DNA of 64,000 nucleotides from Bog-105 sp965277855 (GTDB taxonomy: Bacteria > Acidobacteriota > Terriglobia > Bryobacterales > Bryobacteraceae), in contig OZ255847.1 in NCBI GenBank assembly GCA_965277855.1, positions 5,022,001 to 5,086,000 of the forward strand, given 5' to 3'. The notes below the pieces were generated by a model, which saw nothing but the letters and a program-made list of their open reading frames with translations, was not told where the DNA came from and did not search any database. Both the position numbers and the translations under genes were made by a program. Positions 51,570 to 60,705 of this stretch are shown here, one piece after another; the first letter of the stretch is position 1, and the number at the start of each line of letters is the position of its first letter.

Positions 51570-52877
51570 GGGATCGAGAGTTGGACGCCTGAGGAAAAGC
51601 GCGAAGCATTAGAGCGGGCACTCGGCAGCCGGACATTTGCCAGGTCGGACCAGCTGAGGTCGTTTCTGCGGTATGTGTGTGAGGCCGAATTTGACGGAAA
51701 GAATTCGCAGCTCACGGAATATGTCATCGGTGTAGAGGTTCTCCGCCGGCCGGCAAATTACTCGCCGAGCGAAGATTCTTCGGTACGCACGCGTGCTTAC
51801 GAGTTGCGGCAAAAGCTGGAGAGGCTGTATGCGAGCGAGTTACCGAACGAACCAGTACAAATCGTAATTCCAAAGGGAGCGTATGCGCCGCATTTCACGC
51901 GGACGCCGTTGCTGCCCCCGCCACAGGCAAAGCCTTTGGAGCGGAGTGATCCTGAGATAGTTCGACCAAGCGGTTCGGAGGTGCGCGGGAGAATCTCGTG
52001 GCGCGGTGGCGCGTTGCTGCTGGCAACAGCGGTGGTGGCCGCGAGTGTGGGAGCAGTTTTGGCACTGGCGTTTAGCCATAGCGGGTTGAGCCGGGTTGAT
52101 CCCGTAGTGGCGGAGGCCTGGAGTCCTTTTGCGAAGCGGAATGACACGGTTTTGCTGATCCCGGCTACGCCGCTTTATCTCGTGTTGGGGCCGGCAACGC
52201 ACCGGGCATTCCATACAGCGACTTATCCGGCGCCTGCGGAAGCTTATGCGCTCTTCCGGGAGCACAGGCCGCTGGAACCGGATGCCCGACTGGGCATGAT
52301 CTTCACTAACGATGCCTTGGGGGTGGGCAGCATGAATGCCGTGTTGCTCGCGTCCGATGCGATTAAAGCGATGGGCGCGTCACCCCAAATTCTACCGGAG
52401 CGTCAAGCCATCATGTCGGTTCTGCATGGCCGTGACGCAATTTTATTTGGGGCTCCAGTAGATAGCCAGGCGATCACGGAGATCCTGGACAAGACTCCGT
52501 TGAGCGTGGCGTACGACGAAGGCGAACACGAATTCGTGATCAAGGATCGCGTTTCGGGACGGAGCATAACGCCCGAGAAGGATTCGAATGGCGATTTTCA
52601 TTCCGTTTACGGATTGGTGACGGTGTTGAACACTCGCGAGTCGGACCGCGGACGATTGGGCATGGTGGTCTTCTCGGGAATTACGTCAGTCGGGACCCAT
52701 GGCGCAGCCGAGTATTTCACATCGCCGCGGTCGTTGCACGCGCTGCGAGGAATATTTGCCCGGGAGGGGATTCGTGGATTTCCAGCCGCGTATCAGGTGG
52801 TGGTGAAATGCCGGTTTGAAAATATGTTGCTGGTGTCGGCAGAGTACAGCTTCCACCGGGTGTTACGGCGGGAATAA
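51564..52877 (+). CDS. Membrane-anchored regulator-like protein (acidobacterial N-terminal domain)
   Basis: 437 residues. The N-terminal 115 residues follow a pattern common in acidobacterial regulators: DQLRSFLRYVCEAEFDGKNS, LTEYVIGVEVLRRPANYSPS, SVRTRAYELRQKLERLY and VQIVIPKGAYAPHF. It is presumably DNA-binding. One membrane helix lies at about 147-168 (GALLLATAVVAASVGAVLAL). The C-terminal 250 residues are extracytoplasmic, with no recognised domain. It is divergent from the TonB receptor operon, which suggests that it senses a periplasmic signal and controls uptake. The regulatory role is inference. Confidence 0.65.
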   Translation: MQGIESWTPEEKREALERALGSRTFARSDQLRSFLRYVCEAEFDGKNSQLTEYVIGVEVLRRPANYSPSEDSSVRTRAYELRQKLERLYASELPNEPVQIVIPKGAYAPHFTRTPLLPPPQAKPLERSDPEIVRPSGSEVRGRISWRGGALLLATAVVAASVGAVLALAFSHSGLSRVDPVVAEAWSPFAKRNDTVLLIPATPLYLVLGPATHRAFHTATYPAPAEAYALFREHRPLEPDARLGMIFTNDALGVGSMNAVLLASDAIKAMGASPQILPERQAIMSVLHGRDAILFGAPVDSQAITEILDKTPLSVAYDEGEHEFVIKDRVSGRSITPEKDSNGDFHSVYGLVTVLNTRESDRGRLGMVVFSGITSVGTHGAAEYFTSPRSLHALRGIFAREGIRGFPAAYQVVVKCRFENMLLVSAEYSFHRVLRRE

Positions 52878-52898
52878 ACAAGTGAATGCAAAATTGAA

Positions 52899-52930
52899 TG
52901 AGGCGATCACAAGGGCAAGCGAACGCCTCA
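52899..52930 (-). other. Conserved hairpin after peptide ORF B
   Basis: TGAGGCG (52899-52905) pairs with CGCCTCA (52924-52930). Like its partner at 45180-45212, it lies just downstream of the peptide ORF and just after a convergent plus-strand gene. The paired bases differ between the two copies while pairing remains. Confidence 0.6.
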
Positions 52931-52950
52931 CTTAATAATTCAGAGGCCGT

Positions 52951-53013
52951 CTACGAACCGAGGATAAGGCGGATGACCTGGTGGATGAAGTCGATGATAA
53001 CCGGTGTGTGCAT
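52951..53013 (-). CDS. Conserved 20-residue peptide, copy B
   Basis: ATG to TAG encodes MHTPVIIDFIHQVIRLILGS. The first nine codons are identical to copy A at nucleotide level, and the last five differ by only one synonymous base plus the stop. The six changed codons lie in the middle. The start hairpin (53013-53037) is identical to copy A. The SYLF-like tail upstream (D-K-K-x-K-K-S-stop at 53104-53128) has its stop the same 91 bases away. Here the rest of the SYLF gene is gone. Function is unknown. Confidence 0.6.
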   Translation of the reverse strand: MHTPVIIDFIHQVIRLILGS

Positions 53014-53037
53014 GTGCGATGAAGTTCCTTTCGCACA
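53013..53037 (-). promoter_or_regulatory. Start-codon hairpin upstream of peptide B
   Basis: The same TGTGCGA/TCGCACA stem and 11-base loop with AAGGA as at 45295-45319, ending on the A of the ATG. The full identity over this segment contrasts with the diverged 61-base spacer just upstream. Confidence 0.6.
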
Positions 53038-53103
53038 CGAAGGTACTGGCGGGGGAGGACTGGCTGATATGATTTTCGGCTGTAAATGCTTCGTTCTATT
53101 GAG

Positions 53104-53404
53104 TTAACTTTTTTTACATTTTTTGTCACCCGCCGGCGCGGCGATCGATATCTGCTAAGGGTCGATGCGGATGCTGGCCTGAGCGCGGCGCGTTGGTGCG
53201 GGCGGGAAAGCCGGCAGAGGCAGTCGGAGAAACCGTTAAGAGTGCCGCTGCAGTCGGTATAAGCGAGTGCGACGGGCAAACCAGCCTTCCATTGTAGAGA
53301 GTAGTGGGGCTTTTTGCCGAATAAGAGTTGTATCCGCGGCACCAAGGTTGTCGTCGATGGCGTGAGACCAGATGTAGGAAAGGCTGCCTTTGAGGCCGTA
53401 TGAG
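53104..53404 (-). pseudogene. SYLF tail remnant and TonB receptor fragment
   Basis: At 53104-53128 the minus strand ends a frame with GDKKCKKS, matching the DKKSKKS tail of the SYLF gene at 45386. Further up, 53300-53404 reads SYGLKGSLSYIWSHAIDDNL then GAADTT, the barrel hallmark of acidobacterial TonB receptors. A frameshift then leads to LLFGKKP and SPTTLYNG in different frames. The IS200/IS605 copy 2 interrupts it at 53405. The stretch is thus a mosaic of remnants. Confidence 0.5.
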
Positions 53405-53948
53405 ACTAACCTACCCTCGGCTTGAAGCCGAGGGGTTTAGGTTGTCGATTGGAAATCGACTGTCGTCGACAATCTGCTCACCCTCTTGTTCCTCGATATA
53501 CTCGCGGGATCATCTCGTCGGTAATCGTCCCGGAGCTGACCGCCAGATAGCCGCGCGCCCATAGATGCCTGCCCCAGAACTTCTTTCGCCAGTGCGGAAA
53601 CTCCTGTAGCAACACCCGCGAGCTGATCCCCTTCAGCCATTGCACCATCTGACTCACGCCCTGATTCGGTCGGTAAGACAGGAGCAGGTGAACGTGGTCG
53701 CGTGCGACCTTCCCGGACACGATCTCCAACTCGTGTTCTGCGGCGATTTGCCGCAGTAGGTCACGCACACGAAGAGCTACTTCGCCGGCCAACACCGCTT
53801 TCCGATATTTTGGGATCCACACTAGATGAACCTTTAGGTCGCTCTTCGTGTGCGCTCCCAGCCGGTAATGCCGCACGCGACCACGTTACACCAAACCGTA
53901 CTTCGCCTAAAGGCGAGGGGTTTCCACCATCCCCGATGGGGACACTAA
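53405..53948 (-). mobile_element. IS200/IS605-type element, copy 2
   Basis: 544 bases on the minus strand. The left end TTAGTGTC is at 53948-53941, with hairpin TCGCC-TTTA-GGCGA. The right end GGTTAGT is at 53405, preceded by the hairpin CCTCGGCTT/AAGCCGAGG (53415-53433). There are no terminal inverted repeats. It carries only tnpA and no TnpB-like gene, so it is IS200-like in layout. It is near full length, unlike copy 1. Confidence 0.8.
53411..53876 (-). pseudogene. tnpA, IS200-type HUH transposase with C-terminal frameshift
   Basis: GTG at 53876 begins MRHYRLGAHTKSDLKVHLVW. The HUH motif is intact in ARDHVHLLLSYRP. Near 53510 an extra C (ATGATCCCGCGAG against ATGATCCGCGAG in copy 1) shifts the frame just before the catalytic-helix segment EYIEEQ, giving PRVYRGTRG and a stop. 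Without the insertion the protein would be 154 residues, ending at the TAG in the right-end stem. It is probably inactive, though the shifted frame still places a Tyr nearby. Confidence 0.75.
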
Positions 53949-54140
53949 GTGGCATTGCCTTCGCCCTGCGTCGGCCCCGCAGGCCGACTTCCTCATCCCC
54001 CAGGTGGCTGCAAGGCCATCAGAAACTGATCCGCGCCCGCATAGCATTTCCATCAGTCTCCGCGGGCGGCTCTGAACAGGATGTGACTCCTGATTGCGAT
54101 TACACGCCCGCAAATGGTTTAATAGAGTGGTGCGGTTGTG
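53949..54140. other. Gap between IS copy 2 and the rimP leader
   Basis: About 190 bases without a recognisable gene. One strong small hairpin, GTCGGCC-CCGCA-GGCCGAC (about 53968-53986), is present. The rimP operon promoter is expected here, but no clear consensus was seen. Confidence 0.4.
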
Positions 54141-54167
54141 AAAAAGTGGGCGTAAGCCCACTTTTTT
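54141..54167 (+). terminator. rimP-leader hairpin (attenuator)
   Basis: GTGGGC-GTAA-GCCCAC (54146-54161) is flanked by five A and six T, so it can terminate in either direction. It ends 18 bases before the rimP start codon. Similar hairpins ahead of rimP are known as rimP leaders in other phyla and are thought to regulate the nusA-infB operon. The match here is by position and form only. Confidence 0.65.
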
Positions 54168-54184
54168 ATTTGCGGGGCTCTCCA

Positions 54185-54664
54185 ATGGCGATCTTAGGAA
54201 ATCACGAACTTGTCGACCGGATCAACGGGTTGGCTGAACGCGCGGTCGCAAGTACGCCTTTGGAAATCGTGGAAGTGCAATTGAAAGGGGCCGGGAAAGC
54301 CAGGCTGCTGCGCGTCTATATCGATCAGCCCGGCGGTGTGACTCATGGCGATTGCCAACTGGCCTCAGAACGGCTGGGCGCCCTGCTTGACGATGACGAT
54401 ATCTTCCCGGACAGCGAGAGCTACACACTCGAAGTCAGTTCGCCCGGGGTGGATCGCAAGTTGACCAAACCGCGTGATTTCGAACGGGTGGTAGGCCAGA
54501 AAATCAAGCTGGCGCTTTCCGCTCCGGTCGAAGGCCAGTTGCGTTGGGAAGGCCAGCTGAAAGAGTTCGCCAATGGCGTGCTGGGGGTGGAAGCGCCGAA
54601 CGGTGAACTGCTGCATATTCCGCTTGAACAGGTACAGAAAGCAAACCTGAAGTTCGAGTGGTAA
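54185..54664 (+). CDS. rimP: Ribosome maturation factor RimP
   Basis: 159 residues. It assists 30S assembly. Family blocks are ELVDRINGLAERAVASTPLE, LLRVYIDQPGGVTHGDCQ, YTLEVSSPGVDRKLTKPRDF and the C-terminal SH3-like part. The frame is open to 53702, but that includes IS DNA; ATG 54185 follows the leader hairpin and gives the family length. It starts the rimP-nusA-infB operon. Confidence 0.95.
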   Translation: MAILGNHELVDRINGLAERAVASTPLEIVEVQLKGAGKARLLRVYIDQPGGVTHGDCQLASERLGALLDDDDIFPDSESYTLEVSSPGVDRKLTKPRDFERVVGQKIKLALSAPVEGQLRWEGQLKEFANGVLGVEAPNGELLHIPLEQVQKANLKFEW

Positions 54665-54721
54665 TCCGGCGCTAAACGCAAGCGCACCTGAATTTAGTTT
54701 TGAGTGGGAGAGGTTTTTGAC

Positions 54722-56350
54722 GTGGCTTCGATCTATCAGTCCATTGAAATTTTGAGTAAAGAGAAAGGTATCGACCCGCAGATCGTGCTGGATGCGGTGA
54801 AAGACGCTATGCTGGCGGCCGCCCGCAAGCATTTTCGAACGACCGAAGATCTGGTAGCCGACCTCGATGAAGATACCGGGAATATTCAGATTTTCGGCAC
54901 GCGCCAGGTAGTGGACGCGGTCGAAGACCCGTCCACCCAAATCAGTGTTTCCGCGGCGCACAAGTATGACGAGCAGGCCGTAGTGGGATCGGTGGTTCGC
55001 ATCCCAAAGCCGACAGATGCGCTCGGCCGTATTTCCGCGCAGACCGCCAAGCAGGTCATTTTGCAAAAGGTGCGCGAAGCCGAACGCGATAGTGTTTTCT
55101 CGGAGTTTCAGGGCCGAACCGGGGAACTGGTGAACACTACCATCAAGCGCCTGGAAGGCCAGGACCTGGTGGTCGACATTGGAAAAACGGAAGCGCGCCT
55201 GCCGAAGAAGGAGCAGTCTCGGGTCGAGAACTTCAGCATCGGCGATCGCGTGCGCTGCGTAATCAAAGGCGTCGAGCGCGGCGGCAAGAACTCGGGCGTG
55301 ATCGTCTCACGCGCTGCGCCCGAACTCGTGATGCGCCTGTTCGAACAGGAAGTGCCCGAAATCTACGACAACACGGTAGCCATCAAGGCGTGCTCGCGCG
55401 AAGCCGGCGAGCGCACCAAAATTGCCGTCTTCAGCCGCGACCGGGACGTGGATAGCGTGGGTGCCTGCGTTGGCATGAAGGGCATGCGTGTCCAGTCGAT
55501 CATCCGCGAACTGCGCGGCGAGAAGATCGACATCATCGAGTTCTCAGACGATCCGATTCAATATGTCACCAAGGCATTGAGTCCGGCGAAGATCTCGCGT
55601 GTGACCATTGTCGACTCGGCGGATAAACACATGGAGGTCGTGGTTGACGACCTGCAACTCTCGCTGGCCATTGGCAAGCGCGGCCAGAACGTGCGGCTGG
55701 CGGCCAAACTGATCGGCTGGAAGATCGACATCAAGAGCGAGGAAGAGAAACGGCGCGAACTCGAGTCCCGCATGGACGACATGGTGATTTCCGGCGCGCC
55801 GGTATCGATCCTGATCGATCATGGCTTGTCGGAGAATATTGTAGAAATGTTGGTCGGCGCCGGAATCGGGACAGTGGAACGCCTCGGTTCCATGACGCCG
55901 GAAGAACTGGAAGCGATCCCCGGCATCAACGAAGAGATCGTAAGCCAGATCCAGACGATAGTCGTTGGCTTTTACAGCCAGTATGACCAAGAGCAGCAAA
56001 GCCCGGACCAGCAAAGCGAAGACCAGCAAAACGAAGAAGCGCCGGTGACGGCTGAGGCGATTGAAGGCGCCATCGACTCGGAAACAAACAGCGTGGAACC
56101 GAATACGGGGGACGAACAGGCTATGGCGGCGGATAAACCAGAAGCATTTGAAAATATCGAGACGGGCGCGTTGGAGCAGGATATTGCGCGGCACGAAGCG
56201 GCGTCGGTTGAGGAAACCGAAGAAGGCGAAGTTCTCGATTTAGGCCGGGTAGAAGGTCTGTCGGGTGCGCCTTCCAGCCTGCGCGGAATGACGTCGGAGG
56301 GTGAAACAGGTGAGGCCGATGAATCTGATACCATTAAAAACGCGGATTAA
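54722..56350 (+). CDS. nusA: Transcription termination/antitermination factor NusA
   Basis: 542 residues from GTG 54722, with GGGAGAGG 8 bases upstream; GTG 54704 gives six extra residues. Domains in order are the N-terminal RNA polymerase-binding part (IYQSIEILSKEKGIDPQIVL), S1 (about 140-205), KH1 (ACVGMKGMRVQSIIRELRGE) and KH2 (LAIGKRGQNVRLAAKLIGW). A helix-hairpin-helix follows (GTVERLGSMTPEELEAIPG), then a 120-residue acidic Gln/Glu-rich tail. The tail is longer than in many NusA proteins. Confidence 0.96.
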   Translation: MASIYQSIEILSKEKGIDPQIVLDAVKDAMLAAARKHFRTTEDLVADLDEDTGNIQIFGTRQVVDAVEDPSTQISVSAAHKYDEQAVVGSVVRIPKPTDALGRISAQTAKQVILQKVREAERDSVFSEFQGRTGELVNTTIKRLEGQDLVVDIGKTEARLPKKEQSRVENFSIGDRVRCVIKGVERGGKNSGVIVSRAAPELVMRLFEQEVPEIYDNTVAIKACSREAGERTKIAVFSRDRDVDSVGACVGMKGMRVQSIIRELRGEKIDIIEFSDDPIQYVTKALSPAKISRVTIVDSADKHMEVVVDDLQLSLAIGKRGQNVRLAAKLIGWKIDIKSEEEKRRELESRMDDMVISGAPVSILIDHGLSENIVEMLVGAGIGTVERLGSMTPEELEAIPGINEEIVSQIQTIVVGFYSQYDQEQQSPDQQSEDQQNEEAPVTAEAIEGAIDSETNSVEPNTGDEQAMAADKPEAFENIETGALEQDIARHEAASVEETEEGEVLDLGRVEGLSGAPSSLRGMTSEGETGEADESDTIKNAD

Positions 56351-56480
56351 ACTAGTAAAAATCGTGGTGTTTGAAGGAGTTATATAGTCCGTTTGCCTGG
56401 TTTTTCACACCTGGCAAACGGGGACCAACCGACATCGCCCACTGCGGTGGAGCTTGGCCGTGTAAGAAACTGTCCCATCT

Positions 56481-59400
56481 ATGAAGAAGATCAGAATCAA
56501 TGAGCTGGCTCGGGAGCTTGAAGTGAAACCCGGCGTAATCATCGATATGCTGCCCGAATTGGGTGTGCAAGAGAAGAAAACGCATTCCAGCTCGGTGGAT
56601 GAGGACGTAGCTATTGAACTCCGGAATAAGCTACTTGGTCCAGACGCGCCGCCACGGAGTTATGTTGCAGGCACTTCGGATGGCGAAAATGGGCATTACG
56701 ATTCCGGTGAATCGGAGACTCGATCGCAGGAAGATGCAAAGCACACAGAGACGGCCGCCGCAGTGGGTTCGACCGCTGCCGCCGGCGAATCCGCCCCGGC
56801 GAGTCCCTCGATAACCGCACACTCACCATCAAATCAAACATCACGGGCCAATCGCCCGACGCTTCAGCCCCCTATCCGTCCTACCGGTCGGGAGGCCGCG
56901 CCATCGTTACCGTTCGTGCGATCCAGTCCGCGCCCGGCAGCGCCCCCGCCCGCTGCACCGGCCGGCTCGCCAAACGCAGCCGCAGGATCAGAGGACGCGG
57001 TTGCTCCGGCAGGCCAACTTCCTACATCACCAGCGCCCATGCATCCGGCCCCAGGCGCTCCCGCGCATGCGGCGCCTGGCACACCAGCCCCAGAAACACC
57101 GGCTGAAACAGAGAGACCCATTCCTTCTTTCCGGCCTCTCCGTCCGCCCATTGGAAGCGGAGCGGGCGCTCTTCACCCGCCCTTGTCGCCCTCGCAGACT
57201 CGCTCTTCGCCGGGCTTGGTGAACCGGAACGTTTCGGTTCCAGCACGGCCGCTTCCGCCACCCTCTCCGAGGCAAGGGCCCGCAAACCCGCTTGGGGCAA
57301 ATTCGGGATTGACGCCCTCGGTCCCACGGAAAGGTACGCCGCCGGTGCCTGCTCGTCCGTTACCCGCTGCGGATGCTCCGACGAATGCTGTTGAGCCGGG
57401 GGCTCGACTATCTGGAACTCCTGCCGCTCCTGTTTCAGCTTCACCTGGTTTAGTTTCACCTGGTTCAGTTTCTCCCGGTAGCGCCGCGCCTCCGGCGCAG
57501 ACGCGCGTATCAGTCCCTCCGCCGCGCATGACGCCGCCCACACATCTGGTTGCGCCCGGTGCGCCGTCAGCCGGATTGGCGCCCGGCACACCCCAAGCCC
57601 CGCCCATTCCTTCGGCTGTTCCCGGAGCGCCGATTCCCCCACGGGCAGCGCCCCGGCCATCGAGCCCCGGGCTGACCCCGGGTGCGCCGATTGCTCCACG
57701 ACCACCGCAATCCCGACAAACCCTGGCCGGACAACCGCAAGCGCGTCCCATCGTGCCGCCGCGGCAGGACATTCTGCAGCGTTTGAACAAGCAACAGGCG
57801 GCGCGTCCGATGCCGACCGCTCCGGTGATGCCGCGACCGGGCGCACCCGCGCGCCCATCGCCCGCGCCCGGCCAGGCGCTGTACCGTGGCCCGATTCGTC
57901 CCGGCCAGCCGCTTATGGGCGCTCCCGGTCGCCCGACTGCCCCGACAGCGCCGAACTTACGGCGTCCCGGCGGTCTGCGGCCCATGCATCCCACTGCGTT
58001 GCGGCCCGAAGTAGCCACTGTTCCCACCGAACAGCAACGGCGGCATCAGGCCAAACCCGGCAGCCGGCAGGGTCCGCGGAAACGCGAGGAAATAGAAGGC
58101 AAACTCACCGAGCGCGTCTCCAAGCGCTCCGCTTATGTCGAGCCGCCACCCATTGATCGCGAGATCACCGTGGCGGAAGGCGTCACAGTCAAAGAACTCT
58201 CAGAAAAGCTGGGCGTGAAGGCCAATCTGGTGATCAAGAAGCTGGTGGAGAAGAAGGTATTCGCCACCATCAACCAGACCCTCGACACGAAACTGGCCGA
58301 AGAACTGGCGCGCGAATTTGGCGCGTCGACAAACAAGGTCAGTTACGAACAAGAGTCCACTCAGGATGTGGAACAGGCCGAGGATACCGCCGACCTGGTG
58401 CGCCGTGCGCCGGTGGTCACCATCATGGGCCACGTCGATCATGGCAAAACCTCGCTCCTCGATGCGGTGCGCCAGACCAATGTCGCAGGCCGCGAAGCGG
58501 GCGGGATTACGCAGCATATCGGCGCTTATCACGTCGAGAAAAACGGCCGCAAGATCGTTTTCATCGACACTCCTGGTCACCAGGCCTTTACCCGTATGCG
58601 TGCGCGCGGCGCCAAGGTCACCGACATTGTGGTGCTGGTAGTTTCCGCAGACGATGGCGTGATGCCACAGACGCTCGAAGCGATCGATCACGCCAAGGCC
58701 GCCGGGGTACCAATCCTGGTGGCGATTAACAAGATAGACAAGCCGGATGCGCAACCCGATCGCGTGAAGCAACAGCTTTCGGATCGCGGCTTGCTGGCAG
58801 AAGACTGGGGCGGCGATGTCGTCATGGTACCGGTTTCAGCTAAGGCCGGCACCAACCTGGAACTGCTGCTGGAGATGATCCTGCTCGTGGCGGACATTCA
58901 AGACCTCAAAGCAAATCCCGGTCGTCCGGGACTCGGTACCGTGCTCGAAGCGAAGCTCGATAAGGGGCGCGGACCGGTGGCAACGATGCTGGTTCGCAAC
59001 GGCACCTTACGGGTGGGCGATTACTTTATCTGCGGCGCGTTGTTCAGCAAGGTACGCGCCATGTTCGACGACCGCGGCAATCCGGCCAAGGAAGCCGAGC
59101 CATCCATGCCGGTCGAGGTGATCGGATTGGACAGCCTGCCCGAAGTGGGCGACAGCTTCCAGGTGGTCTCCGATACGTCGAAGGCCAAGCAGATCGTGAT
59201 CTATCGTGAGGCGAAAGCCCGCGATGCGGCCATGGCCAAAGGTGCTCGCGTGGCCACCCTGGCCTCGCTCAACCAGAAGTTTGCCGAAGGCCAGTTGAAG
59301 GACCTGAACCTCATCATCAAAGCCGACGTAGGCGGTACGGCCGAAGTTCTTTCGGATACGCTGACCCAGCTTTCGAACGAGAAGGTACGGGTGCGGGTTC

Positions 59401-59921
59401 TCCGGGCAGGTGTGGGCGCCATCACGGAAGACGATGTGCTGCTGGCATCGGCCTCGGAAGCTTTAATCATCGGCTTCAACGTTCGTCTGGAACGCAATGC
59501 CCAGTCCACCGCCGACCAGCAAAAGGTCGATATTCGGCTGCACACCATCATCTATGAGCTCATCGACGAAGTACAGCGGTCGATGACGGGTCTGCTGGAG
59601 CCGGTTTACCGCGAAACAGTGCTGGGCCATGCCGAGGTGCGCGAAACGTTCCGCATCAGTAAGATCGGTACCGTTGCGGGTTGCTACGTGGCTGACGGCG
59701 CGATCCGCCGCGATAGTCAGGTGCGCGTTATGCGTGAGCGCGAAGTGGTACATACCGGCCGTATCGAAGCCTTGAAACGGTTTAAGAACGACGCCAGCGA
59801 AGTGAAGAATGGGTTGGAATGCGGCATTTCACTCGCAAACTTCAACAACATTCACGTGGGCGACACGCTGGAAGCTTTCATGATGGAGCGGATAGCCGTG
59901 GAGATGCCTGCGCCGCAGTAA
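56481..59921 (+). CDS. infB: Translation initiation factor IF-2
   Basis: 1146 residues. An IF2_N domain starts the protein (RINELAREL). A Pro/Ala-rich disordered linker of roughly 400 residues follows (about 90-530), far longer than in E. coli. A second IF2_N-like part (ITVAEGVTVKELSEKLGVKA) leads to the GTPase: G1 GHVDHGKTS at 650, G3 DTPGHQAF, G4 NKID. The C-terminal domains bind initiator tRNA (GLECGISLANFNNIHVGDTL). The linker DNA also produces long antisense frames that are shadows. It lies 130 bases after nusA. Confidence 0.97.
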   Translation: MKKIRINELARELEVKPGVIIDMLPELGVQEKKTHSSSVDEDVAIELRNKLLGPDAPPRSYVAGTSDGENGHYDSGESETRSQEDAKHTETAAAVGSTAAAGESAPASPSITAHSPSNQTSRANRPTLQPPIRPTGREAAPSLPFVRSSPRPAAPPPAAPAGSPNAAAGSEDAVAPAGQLPTSPAPMHPAPGAPAHAAPGTPAPETPAETERPIPSFRPLRPPIGSGAGALHPPLSPSQTRSSPGLVNRNVSVPARPLPPPSPRQGPANPLGANSGLTPSVPRKGTPPVPARPLPAADAPTNAVEPGARLSGTPAAPVSASPGLVSPGSVSPGSAAPPAQTRVSVPPPRMTPPTHLVAPGAPSAGLAPGTPQAPPIPSAVPGAPIPPRAAPRPSSPGLTPGAPIAPRPPQSRQTLAGQPQARPIVPPRQDILQRLNKQQAARPMPTAPVMPRPGAPARPSPAPGQALYRGPIRPGQPLMGAPGRPTAPTAPNLRRPGGLRPMHPTALRPEVATVPTEQQRRHQAKPGSRQGPRKREEIEGKLTERVSKRSAYVEPPPIDREITVAEGVTVKELSEKLGVKANLVIKKLVEKKVFATINQTLDTKLAEELAREFGASTNKVSYEQESTQDVEQAEDTADLVRRAPVVTIMGHVDHGKTSLLDAVRQTNVAGREAGGITQHIGAYHVEKNGRKIVFIDTPGHQAFTRMRARGAKVTDIVVLVVSADDGVMPQTLEAIDHAKAAGVPILVAINKIDKPDAQPDRVKQQLSDRGLLAEDWGGDVVMVPVSAKAGTNLELLLEMILLVADIQDLKANPGRPGLGTVLEAKLDKGRGPVATMLVRNGTLRVGDYFICGALFSKVRAMFDDRGNPAKEAEPSMPVEVIGLDSLPEVGDSFQVVSDTSKAKQIVIYREAKARDAAMAKGARVATLASLNQKFAEGQLKDLNLIIKADVGGTAEVLSDTLTQLSNEKVRVRVLRAGVGAITEDDVLLASASEALIIGFNVRLERNAQSTADQQKVDIRLHTIIYELIDEVQRSMTGLLEPVYRETVLGHAEVRETFRISKIGTVAGCYVADGAIRRDSQVRVMREREVVHTGRIEALKRFKNDASEVKNGLECGISLANFNNIHVGDTLEAFMMERIAVEMPAPQ

Positions 59922-59924
59922 AAC

Positions 59925-60209
59925 GTGCCCGTTATCGGAGTATTGACTCTCGACATCCATGTCGAGGACTCTCATTCGTTGAAAGAGAAGCGACACGTAG
60001 TCAAAAGTCTGAAAGATCGTCTACGCGAGCGCTTTAATGTGTCGATAGCCGAAATCGACGGTCTCGATTCATGGCAGCGGGCGGTGGTAGCCGCCGTCAC
60101 AGTGTCGAGCGACCGGGTCCGGGCGGAACAGGTACTCCAGGCCGTCGAATCTCAGGCCGCTGACCTATTAGGCGGGGCTCTGGTCGCCACTGGAATCGAG
60201 TGGTTGTAA
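59925..60209 (+). CDS. ylxP: DUF503 family protein (YlxP-like)
   Basis: 94 residues from a GTG start 3 bases after infB. The family opening is VIGVLTLDIHVEDSHSLKEKR, followed by VKSLKDRLRERFNVSIAEID, the WQRAVVAAVTVSSD strand and a final ATGIEWL-like end. It often sits between infB and rbfA in Gram-positives and acidobacteria. It is thought to contribute to ribosome biogenesis; the reaction is unknown. Confidence 0.9.
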   Translation: MPVIGVLTLDIHVEDSHSLKEKRHVVKSLKDRLRERFNVSIAEIDGLDSWQRAVVAAVTVSSDRVRAEQVLQAVESQAADLLGGALVATGIEWL

Positions 60210-60279
60210 CACCGCTTGCAAAAAAGCTGCTCCAGCCGGGCTGAACGCGTACACTCAAAAAAGGGAGAGGAGAAGTTCC

Positions 60280-60654
60280 ATGGATAGTCATCGTTCGCAA
60301 CGTGTTTCGGAAGCCCTGCGCGAAGAGCTTGGTGAAATGATTGCCTATGAGCTTTCCGATCCTCGTGTTTCAGACGCTGTCGTAACAGAGGTATTGGTTT
60401 CTCCGGACAGAAAACGGGCGCAGGTGCGGCTGCATTTGAGCGACGATCCCAAACGGCAGCGCGAGACCATCGCGGCTCTCGACGGCGCGCGTCATTTTCT
60501 ACGGCGGCAGCTGGCCGAGAGGCTGAATCTGTTCCGCGTGCCGGAACTTCATTTCGAATCGGATGTAACGCTGGCGACGAATGTGCGGCTCGAACACCTG
60601 ATGAAACGCGTTCGCCGCGGACGTCCCCGCGATGACGCCCCCGCTGAAGATTAG
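60280..60654 (+). CDS. rbfA: Ribosome-binding factor A
   Basis: 124 residues. Binds 30S near helix 1 during late assembly. Family blocks are HRSQRVSEALREELGEMIAY, DPRVSDAVVTEVLVSPDRK, and RHFLRRQLAERLNLFRVPEL then HFESD. GGGAGAGGAG precedes the start. It is the last recognisable member of the operon. Confidence 0.95.
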   Translation: MDSHRSQRVSEALREELGEMIAYELSDPRVSDAVVTEVLVSPDRKRAQVRLHLSDDPKRQRETIAALDGARHFLRRQLAERLNLFRVPELHFESDVTLATNVRLEHLMKRVRRGRPRDDAPAED

Positions 60655-60705
60655 AAGAATCATTGACGATTGCACCGGAAGTGTACACTCGTCTAGTCGG
60701 GAAAA

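Noticed and set aside
9334..53948. The two IS200/IS605 copies as ends of a composite element
   Set aside because: They are 44 kb apart, in opposite orientation, separately decayed, and flank mainly core genes.
57022..58027. Long minus-strand open frames opposite infB
   Set aside because: They arise from the Pro/Ala/Gly-rich linker of IF-2, have biased low-complexity composition and no start signals.
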